DNA of 64,000 bases from positions 5,514,001 to 5,578,000 of the forward strand of contig NZ_AQFT02000001.1 of the NCBI RefSeq assembly GCF_000364225.2, given 5' to 3'. How positions within the stretch are numbered: the stretch's first letter is position 1; every line of letters starts with the position of its first letter. The notes under the pieces were generated by a model. That model saw only the letters and a program-made list of their open reading frames with translations. It did not search any database and was not told the origin of the DNA. Positions 28,676-38,216 of the stretch are shown in pieces. The DNA comes from Eubacterium plexicaudatum ASF492 (GTDB lineage Bacteria > Bacillota > Clostridia > Lachnospirales > Lachnospiraceae). The position numbers and the translations under genes were made by a program.

Positions 28676-31385
28676 ATGCAGTATGAGACTTATAAACTGG
28701 GAAAATTTAAAAAAAATCCAATCCGGCGGCTGTATACCCGTGAGGAGCTGGCTGCATTTGAACTGCCAAGACTGAGGGAAATCTGCCGTTCGGAGAATAT
28801 CAAACCGCCTACAATGGACATGTTTCATCATAAAGAAGAATTGGAAGCGCTTTTGTACCGATATCTTGGCGCTGTGAAAAAGCCGGGTATTGCGGCTTAT
28901 ACGAGAGAAGGCTGCAAGCGGCTGGAAGATGCATTTGCAAAGACGGGGAGCGGACAGCAGGGCGGGATTGAAGTACCTGCGCGAATGGAACTGTATCAGG
29001 ATCAGACATCTTTTAATGTGAAGGAAACGCCGTATCTGGCAGTTGCGAGACAGGAACTGGGCATGTATGCATTTTTGTCAGATGATACGCAGGAGATACA
29101 GGCAGTGCTGATTCTGGATCAGGTAAATGCCGGAAAATATCAGATGCGTCTGGACAAAGAGCGAATCTCGCCGGATATTCCGGTTGGGCGATTTCATCGG
29201 TGGGAATTGCTGTTTATAGAGCCTGCTTATGTGGAAGAGGCCGTTCGCTGCTATCATGGAAAAGAACGAAAAAAGAGCATGCTTGCGTATATTCGTGTTC
29301 CGATTGCCGACATCCGGATTATAGAAGTACCGGAGTGTATGGAGCCGTTGATTATTGACTATGGGACATCGTATACGACGGCAGGAACGTGTTTTAATTT
29401 TAACCGGGGAATTCAATGTTATACACAGGACGAACTTTCCATGAGCTGGATTCCGCTGCGCAAGGGAGAGAAACAGGATGGCAGCGGCGGACGCATTTCC
29501 TTTCCGGCAGTGTTGGACTGTGAATGGAGACAGCAGGGTGGCTGTACCAGCTGCGGACTGAGTCCAAGTGTGCTGGCAGTAAAAGACTGCAGTGACGGGA
29601 TACCGGAGCATATCACGTTTCTGTATGGAGAAGAAGCCGTTCAGGAGGAAAAAAACAGAGGTTTTATGGCCCGAAACAGTATTTTTTATGATATGAAGCG
29701 CTGGGTCGGGCGATACGGAGAGCGGATTCAAGTGGTAGATTTGGAGGGAAATACATGCGAGGTGGAGCGGCTGTTTTTAATCCGGAAATTTTTACTGCAT
29801 ATTATTGACCGGGCACAGCAGCAAAACAGGGTAAAATATCCAAAGCTGTGCTTTACCTGTCCGGTTAAGCAGAAAGCGCTTTCTCTGCGGATGTATCAGG
29901 AAGCTTTGCCGGAATATGAAGTGATGACACAAAATATTACGGACGAAGCGGTCGCCGTTGCGTATCATTTTCTGGAACAGAGTATCCGGGAACTGGATTA
30001 TGAAGATGGGGCAGTGAAAAAAATGCTTATTTTAGACTGCGGCGGCGGAACAAGCGATATGGTGAACTGCAATTATAAAATTACCAACGAAGGTATCACA
30101 AGCCGTCTGGAAATGCACGTTACTTATGCGCACGGAGATACCAATTTTGGTGGAAATGAGCTGACATGGCGTGTGATGCAGTATTTGAAAATCCGCCTCG
30201 CCGAAGTGATTCGAAAAAAAGAACCTGCCACCATGGATGAACTGTTTCCGGGCATTTTATCACAGCTGTATGAAAAAATCGACCGGGACGGAGTTGAAAA
30301 AGCATATGAAACCTTTTCGGAAATCTATAATCAGGCGGAAGCGTTGATTCCAACCTGTTTTGATTACTACCAGAATCAGCCGGAACATGCGTTTTTAAAA
30401 GTCAGAAGCAATTATTATTTTTATGGAATCTGGCGGAAACGGTGAAAAAGAAACTGTATTTTCAGCCAGGTGTCTGCAGAGTCGCGCTGCGTCCGCTTTT
30501 TTCCGATTTTGCAGCATACGGTTGCTTTGAAGATTTTCATTTGTTTATAAAACGGGAAAAAGGAAGCTGGGAAACGCGTACGTTATGCCCGGAACTGGCA
30601 ATAGAAAAAGAAGAAGTGAATCTGTTATTAAAGCCGGATATTTATGGTTTTTTAAAAAATTTTATAGAACCATGGTACGAGAGCGGACGACTGATGGACA
30701 TTGACCGGATTATTTTGTCCGGACAGAGCAGCAAGATCGAGCTGTTTCGCGAGGTTATGAAAGAATATGTGGCCGGCAGAAAGGCAAAGACAGGCGGAGA
30801 GACCGGATGCGAACGGAAGTTTTTATGCATGGACGGTGCTATGGCTTATCAGCAGGACCGCAGAACAGGAAGGATACGTACGACGATCAGCTATGAACCG
30901 GCAAGAGCGCCTTATTCATTGACAGCGGAAGATTATGAAATGGCCGGGCGGCAGAAAACGCTGCTGCAAAAGGCACGCCAATGGGAGAGGTGTACGGATT
31001 TTTATCAAGGCCGACAGGCACCGAAGAAATACTGTTTTATTTAAAAGATGGGATGGAACAGGAAGTTTCCTGTATTCCATATACGATTCGGGAAGAAGGA
31101 AGAGAAGAAACCGGGTATGGGGAGCTGCTTTCGGAGTATCCGTTTATCCGCCAGGAAGATCTGGACAGCATGCGCAACGGAGAGCTGCGGCTGTTTATTT
31201 ACGGAGATTATGAGAACTGGGGATTTTCAGTGCTGGAGACGGCCAGAGAAGCAAACAGGCTGTATACCCGTTCGCCTGGCTTTGTTCCGTTTGAGCCGGG
31301 AGCATGGGAAACAGATTTTTTGACGGGAGGCATTAGCAGATGCAGAATTATGCGGAGCCGTTGTTTCATAAAGGAAGGGTACTGA
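28676..31385 (+). CDS. Hsp70/actin-superfamily ATPase of the injection cluster, two or three apparent frameshifts
   Basis: About 890 residues. An N-terminal domain of about 220 residues is unrecognised. The ATPase core has phosphate-1 LIIDYGTSYTTAGTC, phosphate-2 MLILDCGGGTSDMVN and the adenosine motif IILSGQSSKIELFREVM, the three signatures of Hsp70-type ATPases. A C-terminal beta-rich part follows. Breaks are near 30428 (LAETVKKKLYF restored) and in the A run 30968-30971 (LLQKGTPMGEVYGF restored). An unbroken reading ends at 31385 over the next gene. A third missing T in 31316-31321 would end it at 31336, just before that gene's start. It may replace a ClpV-like energiser, or assist assembly. 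I chose the ATG at 28676 after GGAGGTG. Confidence 0.75.
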
Positions 31386-32116
31386 AAAGAGAAAGTCTGG
31401 AGGCATTAAGGGATTTCCCGGTCGGGCTTGCCAGAATGGAATTTTCGGACTGGTCGGACGGTATTTTATATGGTTTTGATATATCTTATGAAACAATGAA
31501 GCAGGAGTCCGGAGGCGGTGCCGTTACGATTGAAGCAGGAGCGGTATGGCATGAAGGACAGGTTGTACTGACAGAGACCGAAACAATACCGTTTCACGCC
31601 TATGAGCAGCAGATTGTCGTATGCCTGAGAGTGTATCCGGGCGCATATACCGAAGACTTTTATACACGCAAGCTGGAGCTGCGTCTGAAAAACGGAGAGT
31701 CTGGCAACGCCGAATTTGAGCTTGGCAGATTCCGTCTGTCCGAAGGGGCGCGTTTGCGGAAAGATTACAGAGATCTGCGGGACTGCCGCACATCTTACAA
31801 TACGCTGGATATTACACAGATACCGTATGCGGGGCCGGGAGGCGTGACCGTATCGCCCGTGCTGCTGCGGATGTTTGCAAGAATGATGATGGAAAATATG
31901 GGCGCTGCGGATACGGATATATCGTTCGCATTGCTGTGTCTGAATCATCCGCCCGTTTCCAGGGAATGTCTGCTGCGTTATATATGCAGGAGACTGGGCG
32001 AACCGTTTCGTGAGCTTTCTCACAGTGAGATTTATGAAAGGCTTGTACGGATTGCCGGAGCCGGCGGACACGGCATGGGGCAGAAAAGAAGGACCGAGGG
32101 GCCGGCGGTGTTTTAA
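31340..32116 (+). CDS. Injection-cluster structural protein of unknown family
   Basis: 258 residues. The N-terminus (NYAEPLFHKGRVLKRESLEA) and AGAVWHEGQVVLTETETIPF suggest a phage-like beta-sandwich, and resemble in tone the start of TssK baseplate adaptors (WHEGQ, FLRPQHF). The second half has QIPYAGPGGVTVSPVLLRMF and a basic tail. The resemblance is weak and I do not assign a function. GGGAGG lies nine bases upstream of the ATG. It links the ATPase to the PAAR-like tip gene. Confidence 0.5.
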   Translation: MQNYAEPLFHKGRVLKRESLEALRDFPVGLARMEFSDWSDGILYGFDISYETMKQESGGGAVTIEAGAVWHEGQVVLTETETIPFHAYEQQIVVCLRVYPGAYTEDFYTRKLELRLKNGESGNAEFELGRFRLSEGARLRKDYRDLRDCRTSYNTLDITQIPYAGPGGVTVSPVLLRMFARMMMENMGAADTDISFALLCLNHPPVSRECLLRYICRRLGEPFRELSHSEIYERLVRIAGAGGHGMGQKRRTEGPAVF

Positions 32117-32171
32117 TAATAGAAACAGATTTTGTATGATCTGGTTATGAAGAAGGGAGTAGAAGATAAAT

Positions 32172-32495
32172 ATGGCGAAATGTTATGTAGTAAGCGGGGC
32201 AAAAATAAGTTGTTCCATGGGGACGATTAAAGCTCCATTGAAGGTACTTCCGACCAGGCGTGTAAAAGTAAAAGGAAAATTGAAAGCGAATATGCTTGAT
32301 AATTTACCTTATGTTAATGTAGGGCCGTTTGGTGTATGTAAAATAACAAAGTTGCCATGTACGCCGGCATGCACGCCATGGCTCAACAGCAAGGCGAATG
32401 TGTTGGTACAGGGAGTTCCGGCATTAATGGAGCATGCCGTTTCGGTCTGTATGGCAGGTGGAGGGGTACTGAAATTTGAAGATAACGGTCAATAA
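32172..32495 (+). CDS. PAAR-like tip protein (DUF4280 family)
   Basis: 107 residues. The family pattern is clear: CYVVSGAKISCSMGTIKAPL at the start, LPYVNVGPFGVCKI in the middle, PACTPWLNSKANVLVQGVPA and a final CMAGGGVLKFEDNGQ. DUF4280 proteins are PAAR-like cones that cap the VgrG spike and often accompany effectors in contractile systems. The Cys residues (C14, C55, C63, C67, C93) may bind a metal ion. Followed by a DcrB-type chaperone and then VgrG, so the three form the loading module. Confidence 0.88.
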   Translation: MAKCYVVSGAKISCSMGTIKAPLKVLPTRRVKVKGKLKANMLDNLPYVNVGPFGVCKITKLPCTPACTPWLNSKANVLVQGVPALMEHAVSVCMAGGGVLKFEDNGQ

Positions 32496-32529
32496 AATTT
32501 GATCGGGTATTGCTTGGAGGCATGAAAAG

Positions 32530-33102
32530 ATGAATCAATATGGAGATGAAGCCTTTATCCAGGTGTTGCGGGAAACGCAGGAAAATGCGAAAAATACGAA
32601 CATCCGGGAGGGAAGCGTTTGGGCAGGAGACAAAGAACTGCTGTTTGAAGAACACGAAATATGGAAAGGTCAGCTGTGGATGTGGCTTCCGAAAGATTTT
32701 GGAATCCTTAATGAGAAGTACGCACAGATGAAGTATCCAAGCGGACGTCTGGATGTAATTTATTCCAATAAAGAAACGACGATAAATATAAGTTTTATGT
32801 ATAAACAGGAAAAACTTGAACCCGGAGAAGAAAAGGAAATATGCGGGTATCTGGGGCAGATCGTTCGGAATCTGTATCCGACCGGCGATGTTTTAGGAGA
32901 AAGCTGTGTACAGGCCGGAGAGAATGAAGTAGCCTGTGTGGAGTTTGTGACTCCGGCTATGGATGGGACTATTTATAATATGATGTTTGTCACATCACTG
33001 AAAGGCAGAATGATTCTTGGAACATGCAATTGCCTGAAGGAAGATCAGGAAGACTGGAGAGATTTGTTTGTACAGATGCTGGAAACGATACGTACAGCCT
33101 GA
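32530..33102 (+). CDS. DcrB/DUF1795-type protein, probable effector chaperone
   Basis: 190 residues. The segment LWMWLPKDFGILNEKYAQMK followed by YPSGRLDVIYSNKETTINIS matches the PsbP/DcrB-like fold used by Eag chaperones (DUF1795), which hold hydrophobic segments of type VI effectors and load them onto VgrG. Gene order (PAAR-like, this gene, VgrG, toxin) supports that role. The toxin downstream has a short hydrophobic stretch (YIALIIVVIVII) of the sort such chaperones protect. GGAGG precedes the ATG. Soluble, no signal peptide. Confidence 0.72.
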   Translation: MNQYGDEAFIQVLRETQENAKNTNIREGSVWAGDKELLFEEHEIWKGQLWMWLPKDFGILNEKYAQMKYPSGRLDVIYSNKETTINISFMYKQEKLEPGEEKEICGYLGQIVRNLYPTGDVLGESCVQAGENEVACVEFVTPAMDGTIYNMMFVTSLKGRMILGTCNCLKEDQEDWRDLFVQMLETIRTA

Positions 33103-33132
33103 AGGCTGCCAAAGGAAAGGAAGGTGTTCTGA

Positions 33133-34791
33133 ATGGTGTTGCAGGAAGTTGGAAAATACAGCGTGGAGCCGTTTGCGCTTGAGAGAATCTTGGAGCTGGA
33201 ATATGTAAAAACGGTGAATGAACATGCGAAGCTTTATGTCCGTGGTATTTTAAAAGAAGGGGAAGAAGACAGCCTGATCAGGCAGCAATGGGACGATATG
33301 CCTGTAAAACTGATACAGGCAGGAGTTACCTTATTCTGCGGCGTTGCTGCGGATGTAGGCGTTATATGTGAAAACGGGGTTTACTATCTGGAAGCAGAGG
33401 CGCTTTCCTGGACTGTAAAACTGGACCGGGTGGAAAAGAAACGTTCTTTTCAGGAACATGGGCGCGGCTATGACAGCATTGTAAATCAGATTGCGGCAGA
33501 ATTTGGCGGTTTGGCAAAGTGTGTTGCGCCTGCAAAACAGATCGAGAATCTGCTGTTACAGTATCGGGAGACAGACTGGGAATTTTTAAAAAGGATTGCT
33601 TCCCATAGCAATAGTGTGCTTGTTCCGGATCCGGCAGAAGAAAAACCTGCATTTTCATTTGGTGTGGCAGATGGAGAATCCTATGTGGAAGAGACTGAGA
33701 AAGCGGATTTTTCAATCAGAAAAAACGTAACGCGATACCGGCAGCTGTCACAAAGCGAAGAAATATCCTATCAGGAAGAAGACGCGATAGAGTATACGAT
33801 TCGTACGGAATTTGCGACGCTGGAAATCGGCGATAAAGTCAGCATCAAAGGCAAAAAGCTGTATGTCAGGGAAGTCCGGATGTCCTTGAAAGACTCCGTT
33901 TTTTTATGTACCTGTGTGGCTACGACAAAAGCAGGCATATCGGCGCCGCGGATGGCTCACCCGCATATCAGCGGACTTACTCTGACAGGCGAAGTACTGA
34001 AAATCATCAATTACAGATTAAAAGTTCATCTTGCGATTGATGAAACACAGGATGAGGGTACGGCGTATGAGTTCCCGTATGCTACCGGTTATACGACAGA
34101 AGGAGATACCGGCTGGTATATGATGCCGGAAAAAGGGGACAGCGTTGAGATCGTTTTTCCGACAGAAGATGAAAATACCGCCTATGCAGCACAGTCTGTT
34201 CGCCGGGGAGAAACAGACCGTACGAATGATCCGGAAATAAAATATATACGTACTGTAAATGGAATAGAAATTCAAATGAATAAAACGGAAATCGTAATTA
34301 CCGCAGACGACTGGCTGACATTTATGGATCTGAATAAAAAAGACGGCGTCAGTATATTTACGATAGAAGAGGTAAACGTCTTGAGTGCAAAAAATATATC
34401 GCTTGCAACGTTAAAGGATATTTCCATGGTCTGCAATGGGAACTTCAATCTTCAGGTAGGAAAGAAAATGACGGTAAATGCAAAGGAGCTCATTGACGTT
34501 GCAAATAAGGAAAACATAGTCCATATGGAGCCGAATAAGGGAATTGAAATGAAAGCGAAAAAGCCAATCAAGATCTCTACGCAAGATAAGATGAATCTTG
34601 AAAGCCAAAAGATGTTTACCGCTAATTCTGCTGACGAAATGAAAATTAATTCCAAAAAAAATCTAAATATATTATCTAAAAATAAGATGATCTGGACAGC
34701 ATCAAAAGCGCTGCAGGAAAATTGCAAAGGAAGCGCGATTCGGATTGATGGAAATGTTACGATAAAGGCAATGCTGATTAAGGAGAATTAG
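33133..34791 (+). CDS. vgrG: VgrG-like spike protein
   Basis: 552 residues in one frame. Residues about 1-270 match the gp27-like part (QYRETDWEFLKRIASHSNSV is the characteristic segment). Residues about 285-370 form a gp5-type OB fold (GEVLKIINYRLKVHLAIDE, GWYMMPEKGDSVEIVFPTED). The rest is a repetitive beta-helix (NGIEIQMNKTEIVI, KNISLATLKDISMVC, NFNLQVGKKMTVNAKELIDV) typical of the spike needle. It forms the trimeric puncturing tip that carries the PAAR-like cap and the toxin. AGGAAGG precedes the ATG; the toxin gene starts one base after the stop. Confidence 0.9.
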   Translation: MVLQEVGKYSVEPFALERILELEYVKTVNEHAKLYVRGILKEGEEDSLIRQQWDDMPVKLIQAGVTLFCGVAADVGVICENGVYYLEAEALSWTVKLDRVEKKRSFQEHGRGYDSIVNQIAAEFGGLAKCVAPAKQIENLLLQYRETDWEFLKRIASHSNSVLVPDPAEEKPAFSFGVADGESYVEETEKADFSIRKNVTRYRQLSQSEEISYQEEDAIEYTIRTEFATLEIGDKVSIKGKKLYVREVRMSLKDSVFLCTCVATTKAGISAPRMAHPHISGLTLTGEVLKIINYRLKVHLAIDETQDEGTAYEFPYATGYTTEGDTGWYMMPEKGDSVEIVFPTEDENTAYAAQSVRRGETDRTNDPEIKYIRTVNGIEIQMNKTEIVITADDWLTFMDLNKKDGVSIFTIEEVNVLSAKNISLATLKDISMVCNGNFNLQVGKKMTVNAKELIDVANKENIVHMEPNKGIEMKAKKPIKISTQDKMNLESQKMFTANSADEMKINSKKNLNILSKNKMIWTASKALQENCKGSAIRIDGNVTIKAMLIKEN

Positions 34792-34792
34792 T

Positions 34793-36525
34793 ATGGGAGA
34801 GCTGGGAGTCAAGAACGCCGGAGATGTAACAGGACAGAGAAAAGTAGCCAAAAGTAGCAAAAGTCAGGAAGGATTTGGAGTAGACACGCCAAAAAACAGT
34901 GTAAGCGTGAAAAATGAAACATCAAAGAGCAGCAATGAATACGAACGTGTGAGCCAGACTGTGCATCATGGTGAGGACGGAGAAAAACAGGTAAGCCTGA
35001 AAAGTGAGAAAGCATGGGAAGACACACAGGAGGATAAGGCAGAAGTAAACGTAGAACTGAAAAATGCAAAGGTCGAGGCAACAACAGAAAAGAAAAGCAG
35101 TAATTATGGTTACGCAAGCTCAGAAGTAACCGAGGAAACGGATACAGATGGAACGTCGTGGACAATTGTAGAGACGAAAAAAGTGAATGGAAGCTGCGAA
35201 GAGACAAACACACAGGTAAATGCAGAAGTAGGGAGTGTAGGAGTCGATGTAACATCCAAAACAAAGGAGCAGAAATACCGGGAGGAATCAACAAAGGTAA
35301 CCGTTGAAACGAAAGCAAACGGCCAAAAACAAATCATTATAGAAGAAACCGTGACAGAAGTAACGATCAGGGAGAAAGAGACGGTAATAGAACCGAAGAT
35401 AAAAGCCAGTTCGGATCCTTTGGATAACGCATTGGACATTATCGCATGCATCCCGGCAATTGGCTGTGTAGATCCGAAGGCAATTGTTGAAAAGGTTAAA
35501 GAATATAAGGAAAAGGCTGAAAAATGTAAGGAAATAGCGGCTAAGTTAATCGGAAAGGCTGTGCCGATTATAGCGAAAGCGCCATATCAGCTAAGAAGGC
35601 TCAAAGAGTTTTTACAAAATGGACGAACAAGAAGCAGGCAAAAACTTTATTTGATTTTACAATGGAATTTACTTCTGTTGCACCAGGAAAAGTAAAGGAT
35701 GGCGCAAAAAAAGACGGAGCATACATTGCCCTAATAATAGTTGTTATTGTAATCATAAAGAGAGAGGAAAAAAAGGCAAATTTGAAAGGAAAGTGTTTTA
35801 CCGGCGATACACTTGTCCTTACAAAATCCGGTCTTTGTCCGATCCGGCAAATCCGGACAGGTGATGAGGTATGTTCCAGAAATGATCAGACAAAAGAGAC
35901 GGCGTATAAGAAAGTAAAAGAAGTATTTCAGACGGAAGCGCATACGATTTATCATATTCGGATAGAGAACAAAGCGGAATTAAAGACAACGGCTTATCAT
36001 CCGATTTTTGTGAGAGAGCAAGGTTGGGTAAATGCGATTAACCTGCAGGAAGGCATGCTGGTTGAAACCAAGGACGGTACGGCAGAGATTACGGATATCG
36101 AAAAAATCAGACAGGAAGAACCGGTGGAAGTGTTTAATTTTCATGTGGAAGACTGGGAGGCGTATTTTGTTTCGGAACAATCCGTTTATGTACATAACAG
36201 CAAAGGAGGACATACAAATGAACATCCGCATGGTATTTATGAGGATGCACCTTATCATGGTAAGCAAGATAATCCTTTAAAAAGCAAACGCCCAAAGAAC
36301 GGTCAGGCTGCTTTGGATAAGTCCCTTCCTCTTAAGGATAAAAGGAGAATTGCGGTTGATCAGGGTGAATTCGTAGTATTGACCCCAACATCAGAAGGAG
36401 TTTATCATGGTCATGTTCGTCCATGGAAAGATAGCAAAGGAGGACGCAAAGGATTAGATCAGGAAATGAAAAATGTATTACTTAAAGCTGGATTGGTTAA
36501 CCGGAAAGGAAAGATTCTAAAGTGA
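34793..36525 (+). CDS. Polymorphic toxin with pretoxin HINT domain, one apparent frameshift
   Basis: About 577 residues after repairing the A4 run at 35616-35619 (FLQKWTNKKQAKTLFDFTME). Residues 1-230 are Ser/Thr/Lys/Glu-rich repeats (KVEATTEKKSSNYGYASSEV). A short hydrophobic stretch precedes a HINT domain that begins KGKCFTGDTLVLTKSG, includes TTAYHPIFVREQGWV and ends EAYFVSEQSVYVHN, so Cys, His and the terminal His-Asn needed for self-cleavage are all present. The last 105 residues are the likely toxin (HPHGIYEDAPYH, EFVVLTPTSEGVYHGHVRPW). The His pattern suggests an RNase-like domain, but I cannot name it. It is injected with VgrG. Confidence 0.82.
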
Positions 36526-37063
36526 AAAAAGAATATATACTCTTCAACAATAAAAAATATAACATTACACTGTCGTTTGAAGATGAGGAGTTTGATTATT
36601 ATTCAGATGTATCGGTAATCTTGTTTTTTGAAGATAAATCCATGCTGCTGTTTAAGGATAATCTGCTGTCATTGAAAATATTTTTGACGACTACGATATT
36701 AAAACACTGGACGGCAGACTGAATGAAAGCAAACTCGGTTTATTCTTAAATGATTATTACCGCGGCACTTATGAAGGCAAATATGAGAAGTATCTGATTC
36801 TGGATAAACACAGGCACTGGATTGGTGAGAACTATTATTGGCTTCAAAGTATAGAATATACAACCTGGCTGTATCAGTATGAAGATTATATAGCGCTGAA
36901 AGTGACTCCGATGTTTACCGGATTCGAAGAAGACGATTTTACGGATGCATATCACAAATTTGCGAAAAACTACAAAGACGTTTTTTGTCAAAAAGTATCG
37001 TTAAATGAAATCGTCCGAGCAGAAAGAAAAATATTTGATTTATATGAAATTTATTTTGGATAA
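36522..37063 (+). CDS. Probable immunity protein, one apparent frameshift
   Basis: Starts at GTG overlapping the toxin stop codon by four bases, the tight coupling typical of toxin-immunity pairs. In frame it stops after 66 residues. One added base near 36668 continues it as VIENIFDDYDIKTLDGRLNE to the TAA at 37061, giving about 180 residues. The protein is acidic and Tyr-rich (EDEEFDYYSD, LNDYYRGTYEGKYEKYL), soluble and without signal peptide, as expected for a cytosolic inhibitor. No family is recognised. A terminator follows seven bases later, closing the injection operon. Confidence 0.72.
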
Positions 37064-37069
37064 CGAATC

Positions 37070-37111
37070 AACCCCCACAGCGTTGTATCAGGATGCAACG
37101 TTATGGGGGTT
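37070..37111. terminator. Bidirectional terminator
   Basis: AACCCCCACAGCGTTG pairs with CAACGTTATGGGGGTT, with T-rich sequence on the right and an A/T-rich left flank. It separates the injection operon from the converging uronate operon. Confidence 0.88.
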
Positions 37112-37117
37112 ATCTTT

Positions 37118-38206
37118 TTACCGCTTAATATCATAATTCATATTCATCAGATTTCGAATTGTAGATACGTCATCTGTAATATTTGCGTCTCCGCGGATCG
37201 TATGTTTGATGACACTGCTTGCCACAGCAAAATTAATAATATCCATTGCTTTATAGCGATTCATAATCGCATAGATCAGGCCGCTGGCAAATGCGTCGCC
37301 GCCGCCGACACGGTCCAGAATATTAAATTTAAAAAGCTTGCTTTCAAATGTATGGCCTTCCTGCCACATAAAGGCTTTCAAACTGTTTTCGCTTCCGCTA
37401 TGTGCATAACGCACATGTCTGGCGATACATTTTAAGTTCGGATATCGTTCGATAAATGCCTGGAAAACTTCATCCTGCTGCTCATAACTTGGCTGCAGCG
37501 GGACACCGTCCTTGACATCTCCTTTTGCATGGTCGGCCTCATCTTTCCACAGGTGATAAGGTTCCGTTCCAAGCAGTACGTCTACATACGGCAGGCATTG
37601 TGTGCAGAAGTCTCTGGCTTCTTCCCATGTCCAGAGCGTGCTTCTGAAATTGCCGTCAAAGCTAACGGTCATTCCTTTTTCTTTTGCCGTTTTCAGGCTG
37701 TTTAAGATTAACGATGCACACCCTTTTGACAGTGCAGGCGTAATGCCGCTTAGATGCAGCCATGTATAACCGTCCAATAACCGGTCCAGATCTACCGTAT
37801 CAAAGTCAAATTCCGTCATTGCGCTGTGTTTTCTGTCGTAGGTCACTTTGCTCGCACGAATTCCAAAGCCGGTTTCCAGATAGTAACTTCCCAGACGATG
37901 CGTCGGCGTCTGCTGCGGCGTGCTTAAAATGACCGGTGTACAGTGCACATCATTGCTTCTGAGCATACGTACCGCGCTTTTTCCAAGGCTGTTATTAGGC
38001 ACAACGGTAAAAAAAGTACTGTCGATGCCCAGATTTGCCAATGCCAGCGCAATGTTAGCTTCACTGCCTCCGTAGCTGGCTTCAAAGCTGCTCGCCATAC
38101 GGATTTTTTCGTAATTGGGCGGGGTCAGCCGAAGCATGATCTCGCCGATGGTAATAAATTTGTTTTCCGTGTCGTTTCCAAGAAGCAGCGGATTTGTATG
38201 TTCCAT
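37118..38206 (-). CDS. kdgK: PfkB-family sugar kinase, probable 2-keto-3-deoxygluconate kinase
   Basis: 362 residues. ITIGEIMLRLTPPNYEKIRM, then GGSEANIALALANLGIDSTF and the catalytic DRVGGGDAFASGLIYA are the PfkB signatures; the Asp in GGGD is the general base. It phosphorylates 2-keto-3-deoxygluconate (KDG) made by UxuA, giving KDPG for Eda. Last gene of the minus-strand uronate operon and ten bases after a second, similar kinase. Its N-terminus keeps the GEIML-x-L segment common in KDG kinases. Which of the two is the main KDG kinase cannot be decided here. Confidence 0.82.
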   Translation of the reverse strand: MEHTNPLLLGNDTENKFITIGEIMLRLTPPNYEKIRMASSFEASYGGSEANIALALANLGIDSTFFTVVPNNSLGKSAVRMLRSNDVHCTPVILSTPQQTPTHRLGSYYLETGFGIRASKVTYDRKHSAMTEFDFDTVDLDRLLDGYTWLHLSGITPALSKGCASLILNSLKTAKEKGMTVSFDGNFRSTLWTWEEARDFCTQCLPYVDVLLGTEPYHLWKDEADHAKGDVKDGVPLQPSYEQQDEVFQAFIERYPNLKCIARHVRYAHSGSENSLKAFMWQEGHTFESKLFKFNILDRVGGGDAFASGLIYAIMNRYKAMDIINFAVASSVIKHTIRGDANITDDVSTIRNLMNMNYDIKR

Positions 38207-38216
38207 AAATGCCTCC

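Noticed and set aside
35662..36190. HINT domain as an intein or homing element
   Set aside because: There is no conserved host protein around it and no homing endonuclease. It sits just before a toxin tail next to VgrG, which is the pretoxin arrangement.
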